Source: Bacillota bacterium (lineage in GTDB: Bacteria; Bacillota; Clostridia; Acetivibrionales; DSM-1351). From it: 64,000 nt of DNA. The notes below the pieces were generated by a model. It ran no database searches and was not told the origin of the DNA. It saw only the letters and a program-made list of their open reading frames with translations. Location: the NCBI GenBank assembly GCA_023443515.1, contig JAEZUC010000051.1, forward strand, positions 15,838-79,837, in the 5' to 3' direction. Numbering within the stretch: the stretch's first letter is position 1; the number at the start of each line of letters is the position of its first letter. Of this stretch, positions 43,155 to 52,770 are shown piece after piece. The translations under genes were made by a program, and so were the position numbers.

Positions 43155-44495
43155 ATGGTAATTTCTCATAATACATGTTCCCTTAATATTTACAACACTT
43201 ATAATAGTTTAAATAATGAAAAGTCAAATACTGTAAAAAACTTGGTCTCAGGTTTGAGAATTAACACTGCAAGCGATGATGCTGCAGGTTTATCCATATC
43301 TGAGAAGATGCGTTCTAAGATCAGGGGGCTGGATCAGGCTCAAAGAAATATACAGGATGGGATTTCTTTAATTCACACGGTTGACGGAGCCTTGTCCTCG
43401 ATTGGTAATTCCCTGATAAGGATGAGAGAACTGGCCATACAAGCTTCCAACGGGGTTTTAAGTTATTCAGACCGTCAATCTGTTCAGGATGAAATAGCAC
43501 AACTTTACCTGGGAATAGAGGATATTGCCAGCAACACTGAATTCAATTCCATTAAACTTCTTGACGGCTCAAATGTAAAGGATATTCCCGGTTCTGAACA
43601 ATTCACAGAAGTAAGTACTACTCTCAGCGACCCTAATTTGCGCCTTGCAGCAGTTATATTTGACTATTCAAGAAACCTATCCCAATATTTGTCTGTTGGA
43701 ATTGTTAATTTCCCAACTAATTTAAATTCTCCCTACAACGCAATGTTTACGTTTGGAAATCCCCCCATAAACCCCAATTTTATATATAGTCCTTTAGGTG
43801 AAGATACAAATTCAACAATAGAAAATATGTTAAAGACTGTAGAAGATTTAAAAAACGACACAAGCGGTGACCCGATAAGAACAGAACAAAAGAAGTTTCT
43901 GATTGATAATAATATCAGCCTTACCCGATACGGAGTTGACGTTCTTGTTATAAAACACAGTACTTCCACCAATTTTACCTATGAGGCAGGGGGGCCTGAC
44001 GGCAGCGGTGTCTGCACTGGAACCACGTGGGTAGAGAAGGGTTGGACTGCTGATTTTGTTTACCATGAGTTAAAGACTATTCCTCCATCCTCATCCAGTA
44101 CCCCCGTCATTTTACAGGTTGGGCCTGATATGAGCGACACCTTTAAAATAGAATTACCCAACGCCAAACCTGTAAATTTAGGCTTAAACGGTATTGATGT
44201 AACAAACCAGTACAATGCACAGGCTGCTGTTTCTAAAATTGACAAGGCCATCAATACTATATCATCACAGCGCTCAAAATTTGGCGCCTATAATAATGCC
44301 TTGGAGCATATTGAAAGTAATGTGTCAAACAGCAGTATAAATCTCACTTCTGCAGAATCAAGAATAAGAGATACCGATATGGCAATGGAATATTCTAAGT
44401 ATATTAAAAACAGTATATTACAAGAATCTGCGCAAATGTTACTAAGTCAGGCTAACCAATCTAAAGAAAAGGTACTGTATTTACTAAAGTTTTAA
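43155..44495 (+). CDS. Flagellin
   Basis: 446 residues from ATG at 43155 (MVISHNTCSLN, the flagellin N-terminal pattern). Conserved D0/D1 ends: 'GLRINTASDDAAGLSISEKM' and 'RIRDTDMAMEYSKYIKNSIL...LLSQANQ'. The central ~200 residues form a variable surface domain with 'TSTNFTYEAGGPDGSGVCTG'. Two cysteines (in NTCSLN and GVCTG) are unusual for flagellins. No other flagellar gene is adjacent. The frame is open upstream to a TTG, but family N-termini favour this start; no strong ribosome site is seen. It overlaps the convergent kinase by 4 bp. Confidence 0.9.
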   Translation: MVISHNTCSLNIYNTYNSLNNEKSNTVKNLVSGLRINTASDDAAGLSISEKMRSKIRGLDQAQRNIQDGISLIHTVDGALSSIGNSLIRMRELAIQASNGVLSYSDRQSVQDEIAQLYLGIEDIASNTEFNSIKLLDGSNVKDIPGSEQFTEVSTTLSDPNLRLAAVIFDYSRNLSQYLSVGIVNFPTNLNSPYNAMFTFGNPPINPNFIYSPLGEDTNSTIENMLKTVEDLKNDTSGDPIRTEQKKFLIDNNISLTRYGVDVLVIKHSTSTNFTYEAGGPDGSGVCTGTTWVEKGWTADFVYHELKTIPPSSSSTPVILQVGPDMSDTFKIELPNAKPVNLGLNGIDVTNQYNAQAAVSKIDKAINTISSQRSKFGAYNNALEHIESNVSNSSINLTSAESRIRDTDMAMEYSKYIKNSILQESAQMLLSQANQSKEKVLYLLKF

Positions 44496-46597
44496 GAATA
44501 TATATCCGAAAACTCTACATTTATTTTTTCAACGTCTGCACTGCTAATAACAACTTTATCCTCGGGAATTAACTCATCCTCTATTATAATTACAGGCAGC
44601 TCCATATATACTTCACTTCCCTTACCTTCTATACTGCTTATTTTAATAATACCTCCATGCATCTCCACAAGAGCTTTAACAAGAGATAAACCTATGCCAC
44701 TGCCTTCTCTGTTTCTTGCTAATGTTTTATCAACCTGGGTAAATCTTTCAAAAATGGCTTCCAGCTTATCCTTTGGTATACCAATTCCTGTATCCCTGAC
44801 AGATATAGCAATCCGGTCGCCTCGGTCGCTTATGCTTATCAGGATACTTCCCCCCTTATCAGTAAACTTTATAGAGTTAGAAAGGAGGTTAAGAATAATC
44901 CTCTCAATTTTATCCTCGTCAACAGCTATTATTTTTTCTTCAACATCAGTATCAAATGTAATACTAAGTCCCCGGTTTTCAACATAATCCACAACTGAAA
45001 GCGTTATCTCTTCCACTACGCTTACTATATTCTTATTGCACAAGTTTAACTTCAAAAAACCGGAATCAAACTTTGAAAGGTCAATTAAATTGTTAACAAG
45101 TCTTAGAAGTCTATAACAATTTTGTTTCATCACTTTGTGGTATTTATTCAGATTTTCTTCAAACATGTATGGCAATACATAATCATGAGGTATATTTAAA
45201 ATTTGTATAGCTCCCAGTATAACATTTATCGGAGTTTTCAGTTCATGTGAAATATTGGAGAAAAACTCTGTTAACATCTTATTGTATTCTTTTGTCTCAT
45301 TTAAAACCCTCTCATTATCCCTGATATCGTTTTTAAGCTTTTTAATTTGTTTTCTTGAGCTAATATCTTTAAGTATACTGATATTTGACAGTTTCCCCTG
45401 ATATACCATTAAGTCGCTGGTTGCCTCAATCTCAATTACCCTTCCTTTGTGTGACAATATTTTGTACTCATATTGTATAGGTGACACCTGTGCTAAAAAA
45501 GATGTCTCTATATTTTTCCTGACAAGTGCTCTGTCTTCCGGATGAACAAAACTCATTAGCTCAATTCCAATGAGGTCACCCGGGTTATATACTCCAAAAA
45601 TTTTTTCTGCCCTGTCATTGGCAAAAACAAGTTTATCTTCACTGGTTATAATTATGGCGTCGCTTGAATTATTTTTTATAAGCTGGTAGCATCGGTCACT
45701 TTTTACAAGCATGTCTTCGATTATCATCCGCTGTTGCTGTTCCAGTTTTAATTGGTTATCGATATTGTTTATTCTGTCAAACAGTATCGTATAAGGGCGT
45801 TTCAGTCCTGTGTCAATAATTGCTTTATAAAGAAAGAAAAAAGAAAATACCCGGACTATATGAGACCACACATTTGTCCAGTCGGAAGGATTGAAAAAAT
45901 TGGTAAATAGCAGTTCAGATAATGCCATCAAAATTAAGTGGCACTCTATATTAAAGAAAAGCTTAGAGTCAATGTTTTTTCTCTTTTTAAAGAATAATAT
46001 TGCTACTAATAGAATTATCACAGTAATTATTAATTCACTTATGATTTTAAATCTTGTAAGCCCTCTGCCCACGATATAACATGCAGGAAACACCTCGAAA
46101 TAGAATATTGCTGCAATAACTCCACAGCTAATTAAAAAGTATGCTACAAATACCAGACAAGTTCTGAATCTTTTAAAATTTTTATAAAGTAATAATGTGG
46201 AACCCAGCAGTGTTATTGCGGTCATATACCTTCCGGATATCCAGAACTGCACTACTCTGCTCTGGTCACCAGTTTCAAATATTATTGATACTCCTGAATA
46301 TATAAAAATATGGAACATATCAATAATACCTACAAAGAAATATCCGATACCTAAAAATATAATAAAATTGTTTTTTAACATACTGCTTGTATTAATACAG
46401 ACGAAAAATAATCCAAATGATATTACACAGACAAACAACTCAGCTGAAGTATGAAACAATAAATGGTGGGAATACCGTGTTAAATACAGAAATATCAAAA
46501 ACACAACAAAAAGGAGGACTTCTAAAATAGATTCCTTCCTGATATGCCTTATTTCTGCAATAACTCTTTGAAAATAAAATTTTCTGGCTGATTTCAT
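44492..46597 (-). CDS. MASE3-domain sensor histidine kinase with PAS
   Basis: 701 residues: MASE3-type membrane sensor (about 22-262, seven to eight helices), coiled coil, PAS (about 300-415), HisKA with His451 in NISHELKTPIN, HATPase (about 545-675; 'LLNLLSNSIKFTD', 'VRDTGIGIP', 'GSGIGLSL'). The tail KINVEFSDIYS copies that of the kinase at 39853, showing common descent of the catalytic halves while the sensor halves differ. GGGGGTG before ATG. No response regulator nearby. Confidence 0.9.
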   Translation of the reverse strand: MKSARKFYFQRVIAEIRHIRKESILEVLLFVVFLIFLYLTRYSHHLLFHTSAELFVCVISFGLFFVCINTSSMLKNNFIIFLGIGYFFVGIIDMFHIFIYSGVSIIFETGDQSRVVQFWISGRYMTAITLLGSTLLLYKNFKRFRTCLVFVAYFLISCGVIAAIFYFEVFPACYIVGRGLTRFKIISELIITVIILLVAILFFKKRKNIDSKLFFNIECHLILMALSELLFTNFFNPSDWTNVWSHIVRVFSFFFLYKAIIDTGLKRPYTILFDRINNIDNQLKLEQQQRMIIEDMLVKSDRCYQLIKNNSSDAIIITSEDKLVFANDRAEKIFGVYNPGDLIGIELMSFVHPEDRALVRKNIETSFLAQVSPIQYEYKILSHKGRVIEIEATSDLMVYQGKLSNISILKDISSRKQIKKLKNDIRDNERVLNETKEYNKMLTEFFSNISHELKTPINVILGAIQILNIPHDYVLPYMFEENLNKYHKVMKQNCYRLLRLVNNLIDLSKFDSGFLKLNLCNKNIVSVVEEITLSVVDYVENRGLSITFDTDVEEKIIAVDEDKIERIILNLLSNSIKFTDKGGSILISISDRGDRIAISVRDTGIGIPKDKLEAIFERFTQVDKTLARNREGSGIGLSLVKALVEMHGGIIKISSIEGKGSEVYMELPVIIIEDELIPEDKVVISSADVEKINVEFSDIYS

Positions 46598-46686
46598 AAT
46601 ACACCCCCGAAATTATTATATAATATAGTGATTTGCCCAGGGGACTAATAGATTTCCGTTCGCCTAACCTAGAAGCATAATATGAA

Positions 46687-46722
46687 CCAAAAAACCCGAC
46701 ACCGCATAATCGATGTCAGGTT
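46687..46722 (-). terminator. Terminator of MATE gene
   Basis: AACCCGACA / TGTC(A)GGTT stem, then TTTTTTGG on the minus strand. Confidence 0.8.
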
Positions 46723-46752
46723 ATAAGTTAAATTTACCCTCGCTTTACAGTC

Positions 46753-48117
46753 TTACGTTTTAGTCTCCACCGATACTAACGATTTATGCTCCCATTTACC
46801 CTGCCTGTATCTTATGATACTAGCAATTGCCGAAATAGCCCATGTCAGTCCTGTTGTGGTCCACACACTCCAGACTCCAATCGCGGGGATCAATGCAAAA
46901 CCCATTGAGAATCCAATCCTGCACCCAACTTCTAAAAAGCCGTATATCATGGCATAAAATGCATCACCGGCACCGTTTAGAACACCTCTGGTAATATAGA
47001 TTAGACCCAGTGCAAAATACATACAGCTTGTAATTTTTATTGCTTTAGCACCAAGCTCTATTACGGCCGCTTCTTTAACAAACATACTCATAATTGCATT
47101 ACCTCCGAACTGAGCTGCCAACAATGCCAAGAGGCTGAATACTGCAACTATTAAAATACTTTTTCGATATCCTTCTTTTACGCGTTCAAGCTTCCCTGCA
47201 CCTATATTCTGCCCTGCAAATGTAGATATGGCTGCTCCCAATGAGTTAAAAGGCTGACCTATGAGCTGTTCTATTCTGCTGGTAGCCGTGTACGCAGCGA
47301 CTGCCACCTGTCCAAAACCGTTTACAACACTCTGCAAAGCAACTAGGGAAATAGCTATCATAGAGTTTTGCAACGCTACAGGAATACCAATTTTGATACA
47401 TTTTTGTATTATTGGCCATCTTATTTTCATATTCTCTTTTTTTAACTTAAAATACGGATTGGTCATTAAAGCAAAAATAATGCAGCCCAATGCAGCAAGT
47501 GCCTGAGATATTACCGTGGCACATGCAGTTCCTGCTACACCAAACCCGAATTCCAGCACAAACAACAAATCCAGCCCTACATTAACTCCGCAAGACAGTA
47601 ACAAAAATATCAAAGGTGTCCTGGAATCTCCCAGTGCTCTCAATATTCCAGCTATTGCGTTATATGCCGCTACCGCGATCATACCGCCTGCTGATATTCT
47701 CAGGAACCTAACCGCATCATCTATAATTTCATGAGGTGTTCTCATCACTTCTAGTATAGGCCGAGCTAACAAACATGTTAATATACTCATAATTACACCC
47801 GAGACAGCTATTACGTAAACTGCATTTGCTATAGCACTCTTTACATCCTCTTCCTTTTTGGCTCCGAAATACTGTGAAATTATGATACCTATACCGATGG
47901 ACAACCCCAAACATATTGAAAATGTAAGAAAGTTAAGGGAAGCAGTAGCACCAACCGCCGCAAGCGCGTTAGAACTAATAAACTTTCCTACAATAACTGA
48001 ATTAATCAGATTGTAAAATTGTTGGAATACATTTCCGATAAGCATTGGTAGTGAAAATTTTAACAAAAGCTTAACTTCATTACCTTCTGTCATATCTTGA
48101 ACATAGTTAATTGACAT
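46753..48117 (-). CDS. MATE family multidrug/Na+ antiporter
   Basis: 454 residues, twelve helices in two homologous halves. 'LPMLIGNVFQQFYNLINSVIVG' opens the first and 'GIPVALQNSMIAISLVALQSVV' the second; 'GAAISTFAGQNIGAG' matches the family. It should export cationic compounds in exchange for Na+ or H+. AAGGGG before ATG. Monocistronic. Confidence 0.93.
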   Translation of the reverse strand: MSINYVQDMTEGNEVKLLLKFSLPMLIGNVFQQFYNLINSVIVGKFISSNALAAVGATASLNFLTFSICLGLSIGIGIIISQYFGAKKEEDVKSAIANAVYVIAVSGVIMSILTCLLARPILEVMRTPHEIIDDAVRFLRISAGGMIAVAAYNAIAGILRALGDSRTPLIFLLLSCGVNVGLDLLFVLEFGFGVAGTACATVISQALAALGCIIFALMTNPYFKLKKENMKIRWPIIQKCIKIGIPVALQNSMIAISLVALQSVVNGFGQVAVAAYTATSRIEQLIGQPFNSLGAAISTFAGQNIGAGKLERVKEGYRKSILIVAVFSLLALLAAQFGGNAIMSMFVKEAAVIELGAKAIKITSCMYFALGLIYITRGVLNGAGDAFYAMIYGFLEVGCRIGFSMGFALIPAIGVWSVWTTTGLTWAISAIASIIRYRQGKWEHKSLVSVETKT

Positions 48118-48249
48118 TTGTGACCCCTTAAATTTACCAATTATTTGAATAATACTATACCGAGCTGTCTTATGTATACATATTATAACAGTATATTTTT
48201 ATATTTACTATATAGGTAAATCATAAATTTGAATTTCTTTAAAACATAA

Positions 48250-48285
48250 AAATGCCCGAGAAGGTATTTAGTCTCCCGGGCATTT
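48250..48285 (-). terminator. Terminator of chemoreceptor gene
   Basis: AAATGCCCG(A)GA / TC(C)CGGGCATTT stem followed on the minus strand by TTTTATG. Confidence 0.88.
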
Positions 48286-48299
48286 AATTTGGCTGGAGC

Positions 48300-50309
48300 T
48301 TAATTTAGTTTAAACTTACGGAGTTCATTATTTAACTTTTCGGCCAAATTTTGAAGCCCCATTACATAGTTGTTAAATTCGTCCATGGTAGCATTTATTT
48401 CTTCTGCTGAAGCGGATACCTCTTGTGAAGCTGCAGCTGTTTCCTGTGAGGTTGAAGATATACTTTCAATTTGTCTGCTAACCTCGTCTTTCTGTTTATT
48501 AATACTTAAAACTTGCTCCTTTACACTATAAACCATATCCATTAAATTATTTATAGAAGCGTATATTTCATTAAAAATTTCAGTAGTTTCTTCTACAGTC
48601 TTATCTTGATCTATAACAATGCTCTTCGCTTTTTGCATGGCATTTACTGCTGTATTGGATTTTCCTTTGATTATTTCTACAATTCTTTTTATTTCCCCTG
48701 TAGAACTCTTTGACTGTTCAGCAAGTTTTCTTATCTCATCAGCTACTACAGCAAAACCTCTTCCGGCCTCTCCTGCTCTGGCAGCCTCAATGCTTGCATT
48801 AAGAGATAATAGATTGGTTTGCTCGGTAATTTGGTTAATGGTATCAGAAATCTTATTTATCTCTTCTGTACTCCTGCTCATGTCGTCTACTATTTCACTT
48901 ACGGTTTCAGTAGTTCTCTTTGTCTCTTCTGACTTATCCATAAGGAATTTTACTATCTCCAAGCCTTTATTGCTTAGAATCCTGGTACTTTCTGAAATAT
49001 TGTTCATTTCAGCTGTTGAATTAGATATTTGCCCTAGTCCTTCTGAGAGTTCTCCCATTTCAGAAGCCGCTTCCTGTGTACTTGAAGCTTGTGCCACAGA
49101 TCCTTGTGATATTTCATCTATTGCTTTAGATACCTGACCTACCGAAGCACTTGTCTGCTCTGTCATAGCTGATAAATTATTTGAGGTATCAAGCACTGTC
49201 TGTGATGACATTTCAACATTCCTTAGCATATCGGATATATTTGATATCATAGTATTAAAATCTCTTGCTAAAAAGCCTATTTCGTCCTGTGTCTTAACAT
49301 GGATTGCTTCTGTAAAGTCTCCTTTTGATGCCTTTTCCATAACATTTTTTATTTTTTTGACATTAGAAGATAATGAGTTCGAAATTACTATGGATAACAC
49401 AAGGGCTGCTAATCCGGCTAACCCTAAAAATATAATAAGCATTTCTAACATAATACGAGTATCTTTGTTCAATTCATGAACCTCCAAAGAACCCAGCATA
49501 GTCCACCCGGTTAAGGAACTTTTCACAAACACAACATAGCTTAATTCGCCATTATATAGAGAAGTAGTAAAGCCTGTGCCTTTACTTTTTATCTCACTCC
49601 ATAAAGGTAATTTAGATAAGTCATCCGTTCCTATAACCTTTTCATCGGGATGAGTAAGTATTGTACCTTTCTTATCAATAAGCATTGCATACCCGCTATT
49701 GCCAATCTTTATTTGAGAGAGATCTTTTGAAAGAGCAGTAAAGTCTATATCCATACTGACTACTCCTACTATCTGCCCACCTTTTTCTACAGCTTTAGAA
49801 ATAGAAACTACCATTTTTCCGGTTGATGCAGATATATATGGTTCTCCAATTACAACCTTACCCTTATTCTCCACTGCACTCTTATACCATGGCCTTGACG
49901 TAGGGTCAAAACCTGCAGCCAACTCCGCCTTAGGATATCTGTAAAAGGCCTTGGTTGCAGTCCCCATATATACATTTTGTATATTTTGGTTACTTTCCAT
50001 TACTCCTTTTAGAGCATCCATTACATTTGGAAGGTACTCAGGATTACTTTCAATATTTATTAAATTTAAATTGTTACTAAGCATTAAAACATTATTTCCT
50101 TTGGCTGTTAGTTCTTTATCAATACCCCTGTTTACTTCACCAAGTATTTGGGAACTTGTACTTTCTAATTTATCAACTAATATAGATTTAGATTGATAAT
50201 AAGACGATACCCCAAGTGCAATCATAGGCACCAAACAGATACCAACCAGACTAATTAGCAATTTACTTCTAATGCTTTTTAATTTAAGAATAAAATTTGT
50301 TTTTTCCAT
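48300..50309 (-). CDS. Methyl-accepting chemotaxis protein with dCache sensor
   Basis: 669 residues: N-terminal helix (about 14-32), extracellular double Cache domain (about 40-275; 'SRPWYKSAVENKGKVVIGEPY'), second helix (about 285-308), HAMP (about 310-362), long signalling coiled coil with the CheA/CheW-binding hairpin 'IEAARAGEAGRGFAVVADEI' (about 505-525). Likely senses an amino acid or organic acid outside the cell. GAGGGC before ATG. No chemotaxis genes adjoin. Confidence 0.94.
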   Translation of the reverse strand: MEKTNFILKLKSIRSKLLISLVGICLVPMIALGVSSYYQSKSILVDKLESTSSQILGEVNRGIDKELTAKGNNVLMLSNNLNLINIESNPEYLPNVMDALKGVMESNQNIQNVYMGTATKAFYRYPKAELAAGFDPTSRPWYKSAVENKGKVVIGEPYISASTGKMVVSISKAVEKGGQIVGVVSMDIDFTALSKDLSQIKIGNSGYAMLIDKKGTILTHPDEKVIGTDDLSKLPLWSEIKSKGTGFTTSLYNGELSYVVFVKSSLTGWTMLGSLEVHELNKDTRIMLEMLIIFLGLAGLAALVLSIVISNSLSSNVKKIKNVMEKASKGDFTEAIHVKTQDEIGFLARDFNTMISNISDMLRNVEMSSQTVLDTSNNLSAMTEQTSASVGQVSKAIDEISQGSVAQASSTQEAASEMGELSEGLGQISNSTAEMNNISESTRILSNKGLEIVKFLMDKSEETKRTTETVSEIVDDMSRSTEEINKISDTINQITEQTNLLSLNASIEAARAGEAGRGFAVVADEIRKLAEQSKSSTGEIKRIVEIIKGKSNTAVNAMQKAKSIVIDQDKTVEETTEIFNEIYASINNLMDMVYSVKEQVLSINKQKDEVSRQIESISSTSQETAAASQEVSASAEEINATMDEFNNYVMGLQNLAEKLNNELRKFKLN

Positions 50310-50440
50310 GATGAATAGCCCTCTTTCGCATTTGTTGTAGGATATGTATCATTGCAATAGTGCATTATAAATATATATTATTTTTTGACATTATTCAACA
50401 AAATATATTACATTTCGACAGTTGGCTAGAATTTGACCAC

Positions 50441-50474
50441 AAAAAAGCCCTAGGCAAGATTATCGCCTAAGGCT
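50441..50474 (-). terminator. Terminator of AlkD-like gene
   Basis: AGCC(C)TAGGC / GCCTA(A)GGCT stem, minus-strand tail TTTTTT. Confidence 0.82.
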
Positions 50475-50499
50475 ATGTCTCAATTATTTATATTAACTA

Positions 50500-51207
50500 T
50501 TAACATCTTACATTTTTTCTTTTAAATCCTAGTTTACCCTTGTCCGCTGTATTTTGAATGTAATCTGCCGCAAGTCTGGTCTGGCAGAGGGTTTTACTCA
50601 TACAAACATCGACCTTACCTATTTCTTGGGCAATTATCTTTGCTTCTTCATGAAGTGGCAAATACGATACTCCTACAGCCATAATAAAATTGTTCATAGC
50701 ATATTTGGTACGGTCTGGCTGGCTGTGTATGGTATCACGCACGATTTTCAGCATTCCCAAAAGCTTGTCTCTATCAAATTCGCTGTCTTTACGAGTCCCC
50801 AATAGCCATTCATAACAGCTCCAACCGGCGGACATTGTTAATTCCTTGCCACTGTCAATCCATTTATCAGATACGGTAAAGGCAATATCTGTCTCGGCAA
50901 GAGTAACTGCCACAACATAGTCCGATAACATATAAAAATAAGCCCCTTGTATCCACCGGTTGAAATCCTCTTCGGTCATTTTCTTTGGCTCTGCAATCAT
51001 ACCTGCTAAATACATAGCATCATAATTTCCTGTAGAGTATAGTTGTTCTGCCAAAGGCTGGTTGTATTTGATTTTCTTGAAAATAGGTTTCATCGCGCTT
51101 AAGGTTACACCGAAAACAGGTTCTTTTGCACCATTTCTAATGTAGTTTTTTTTGGCACGCTCATTGCCAAGGGATTTAAGTATTTCCATAATTTCATTTA
51201 GTTCCAT
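50500..51207 (-). CDS. AlkD-like DNA alkylation repair protein
   Basis: 235 residues, all-helical HEAT-like repeats of the DNA alkylation repair family ('NYIRNGAKEPVFGVTLSAMKPI', 'YDAMYLAGMIAEPKKM', 'SAGWSCYEWLLG'). Related AlkD enzymes remove 3-methyladenine and 7-methylguanine; this cysteine-rich C-terminus (VCMSKTLCQTR, RKNVRC) places it in a divergent subgroup, and activity is not certain. TAGGAG before ATG. Confidence 0.85.
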   Translation of the reverse strand: MELNEIMEILKSLGNERAKKNYIRNGAKEPVFGVTLSAMKPIFKKIKYNQPLAEQLYSTGNYDAMYLAGMIAEPKKMTEEDFNRWIQGAYFYMLSDYVVAVTLAETDIAFTVSDKWIDSGKELTMSAGWSCYEWLLGTRKDSEFDRDKLLGMLKIVRDTIHSQPDRTKYAMNNFIMAVGVSYLPLHEEAKIIAQEIGKVDVCMSKTLCQTRLAADYIQNTADKGKLGFKRKNVRC

Positions 51208-51257
51208 GTTTATATTCTCCTAAAGTCTATCTACAATATGTTTCCCCGTGTTAGTCT

Positions 51258-52004
51258 CTACTCCCATTTAAAAAATTTCACAGATATCCAGCTGCAAACC
51301 ACTGCAATTGCACTAATTATACAAATCGGCACAATTACATTGCTTATACTTAAATTTAGTGATGCACTTTTTAAAAGCTTTATTCCCTGAGTTAATGGAA
51401 ATATGTCTGCCACCCGTTGGAGTACTTTTGGCATAACCTCATACGGTAATGTCCCTCCTGAGAATATAAGCATAGGAAAATATAGAACACTTGCAATTAC
51501 ACCTGCTATTTTAGTATTCTTGGCTATTCCTCCCACCATAAAGCCAATACTGAACATTGATATCATCACTAATGCGTATGCCCCCAGGAAATTCATCCAT
51601 GAGCCTCTAAATTGAAAATTAAAAAATATTCTGGCAGTTAAATACACAAGACCTAGTGAAATAATCGAGTATAAAGCATATACAACTCCTTCAACTGCTA
51701 GAATCATGGATGGGCTTACTGGTGTTACTTTGAATCTTTTCAATATTTTTCTGTGACGATACTCAGATAGCACCAATGGTAATCCCATAGCACCACCTGC
51801 ACATATTGCAATGGTGGATACAGCTGCAAAGGATTGTTCCAGGAATGTATATCCTGCTCCGGGGAATGCTGGTTTATTACCATATATAATACCCAAAATA
51901 ACAGTAACTAACACCGGCATGCATATTGCAAAAATGAACATATCCATGCCTCTTAGTGACAGCTTCAATTCTGTTTTAAGCATCGTTCTAAATACTTTCA
52001 TCAT
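51258..52004 (-). CDS. ABC-2 type transporter permease
   Basis: 248 residues with six helices; the C-terminal 'SGGTLPYEVMPKVLQRVADIFPLTQGIK' motif is typical of ABC-2 exporters. It overlaps the ATPase gene by 17 bp with AGGAGG inside it. Together they export an unknown substrate, probably a drug or peptide. Confidence 0.9.
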   Translation of the reverse strand: MMKVFRTMLKTELKLSLRGMDMFIFAICMPVLVTVILGIIYGNKPAFPGAGYTFLEQSFAAVSTIAICAGGAMGLPLVLSEYRHRKILKRFKVTPVSPSMILAVEGVVYALYSIISLGLVYLTARIFFNFQFRGSWMNFLGAYALVMISMFSIGFMVGGIAKNTKIAGVIASVLYFPMLIFSGGTLPYEVMPKVLQRVADIFPLTQGIKLLKSASLNLSISNVIVPICIISAIAVVCSWISVKFFKWE

Positions 52005-52719
52005 CTAATCCCTCCTCATCTGCAAGCCATAAATAAGCATCCTCGAATTTTTCGTACGGACTCACTGACACTGCTTCTTCTACAGTTCCGTAGAAATTTA
52101 TTACTCCACTCTTTAAAATACATATTTTGTCACACAGAACTTCAACCTCATCCATGAAATGAGATGTTAAAAATATTGTGAGTCCTTGCTTCTTTAGATC
52201 TAATAAGCATTTCCACACATACCTTCTGGCTCTGACGTCCAACCCTGTAGTAAGCTCGTCCAGAAATACTACCTCCGGGTTAGGAATTAACGCCAGTATA
52301 ATAAATAATCGTTGTTTTTCTCCTCCTGATAGTTCACTTACGGGGTTTTTAAGCTTACCCTGAAGATTAAAATCCACTAATAGTTTATTGTAATCTAACG
52401 GATTTTTATAGAGGACTTCTGTTATTTCACACAACTCTTCAACTGTAATTTTATCCTGATAATTAGATTCTTGAAACTGAACCCCAACTTTCTGAAATAG
52501 TTGTTTTCTTTCTTTTTTAGGATTCACACCCAAAACGGATACCTGCCCGCCATTAAAATTCTTTGTTCCTAAAATGCACTCTATGGCAGTGCTCTTTCCT
52601 GCCCCGTTGGCGCCAAGCAATCCAAACACTTCACCTTTGTTTACGGATAAACTGATATCTTTTAGCACTTCAACATCGCCATAGGATTTATAAAGATTTT
52701 TAACTTTTATTAATTCCAT
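51988..52719 (-). CDS. ABC transporter ATP-binding protein
   Basis: 243 residues: Walker A GANGAGKST, signature LSGGEKQRL, Walker B EVVFLDELTTGLD, H-loop LTSHFMDEVE. Partner of the downstream ABC-2 permease. AAGGAGGG before ATG. 51 bp after the MerR-type regulator, probably one operon. Confidence 0.93.
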   Translation of the reverse strand: MELIKVKNLYKSYGDVEVLKDISLSVNKGEVFGLLGANGAGKSTAIECILGTKNFNGGQVSVLGVNPKKERKQLFQKVGVQFQESNYQDKITVEELCEITEVLYKNPLDYNKLLVDFNLQGKLKNPVSELSGGEKQRLFIILALIPNPEVVFLDELTTGLDVRARRYVWKCLLDLKKQGLTIFLTSHFMDEVEVLCDKICILKSGVINFYGTVEEAVSVSPYEKFEDAYLWLADEEGLDDESI

Positions 52720-52770
52720 GTGTTATTCCCTCCTTATGATAAAAGAATAACACCACCATAAAGTCTGGTG

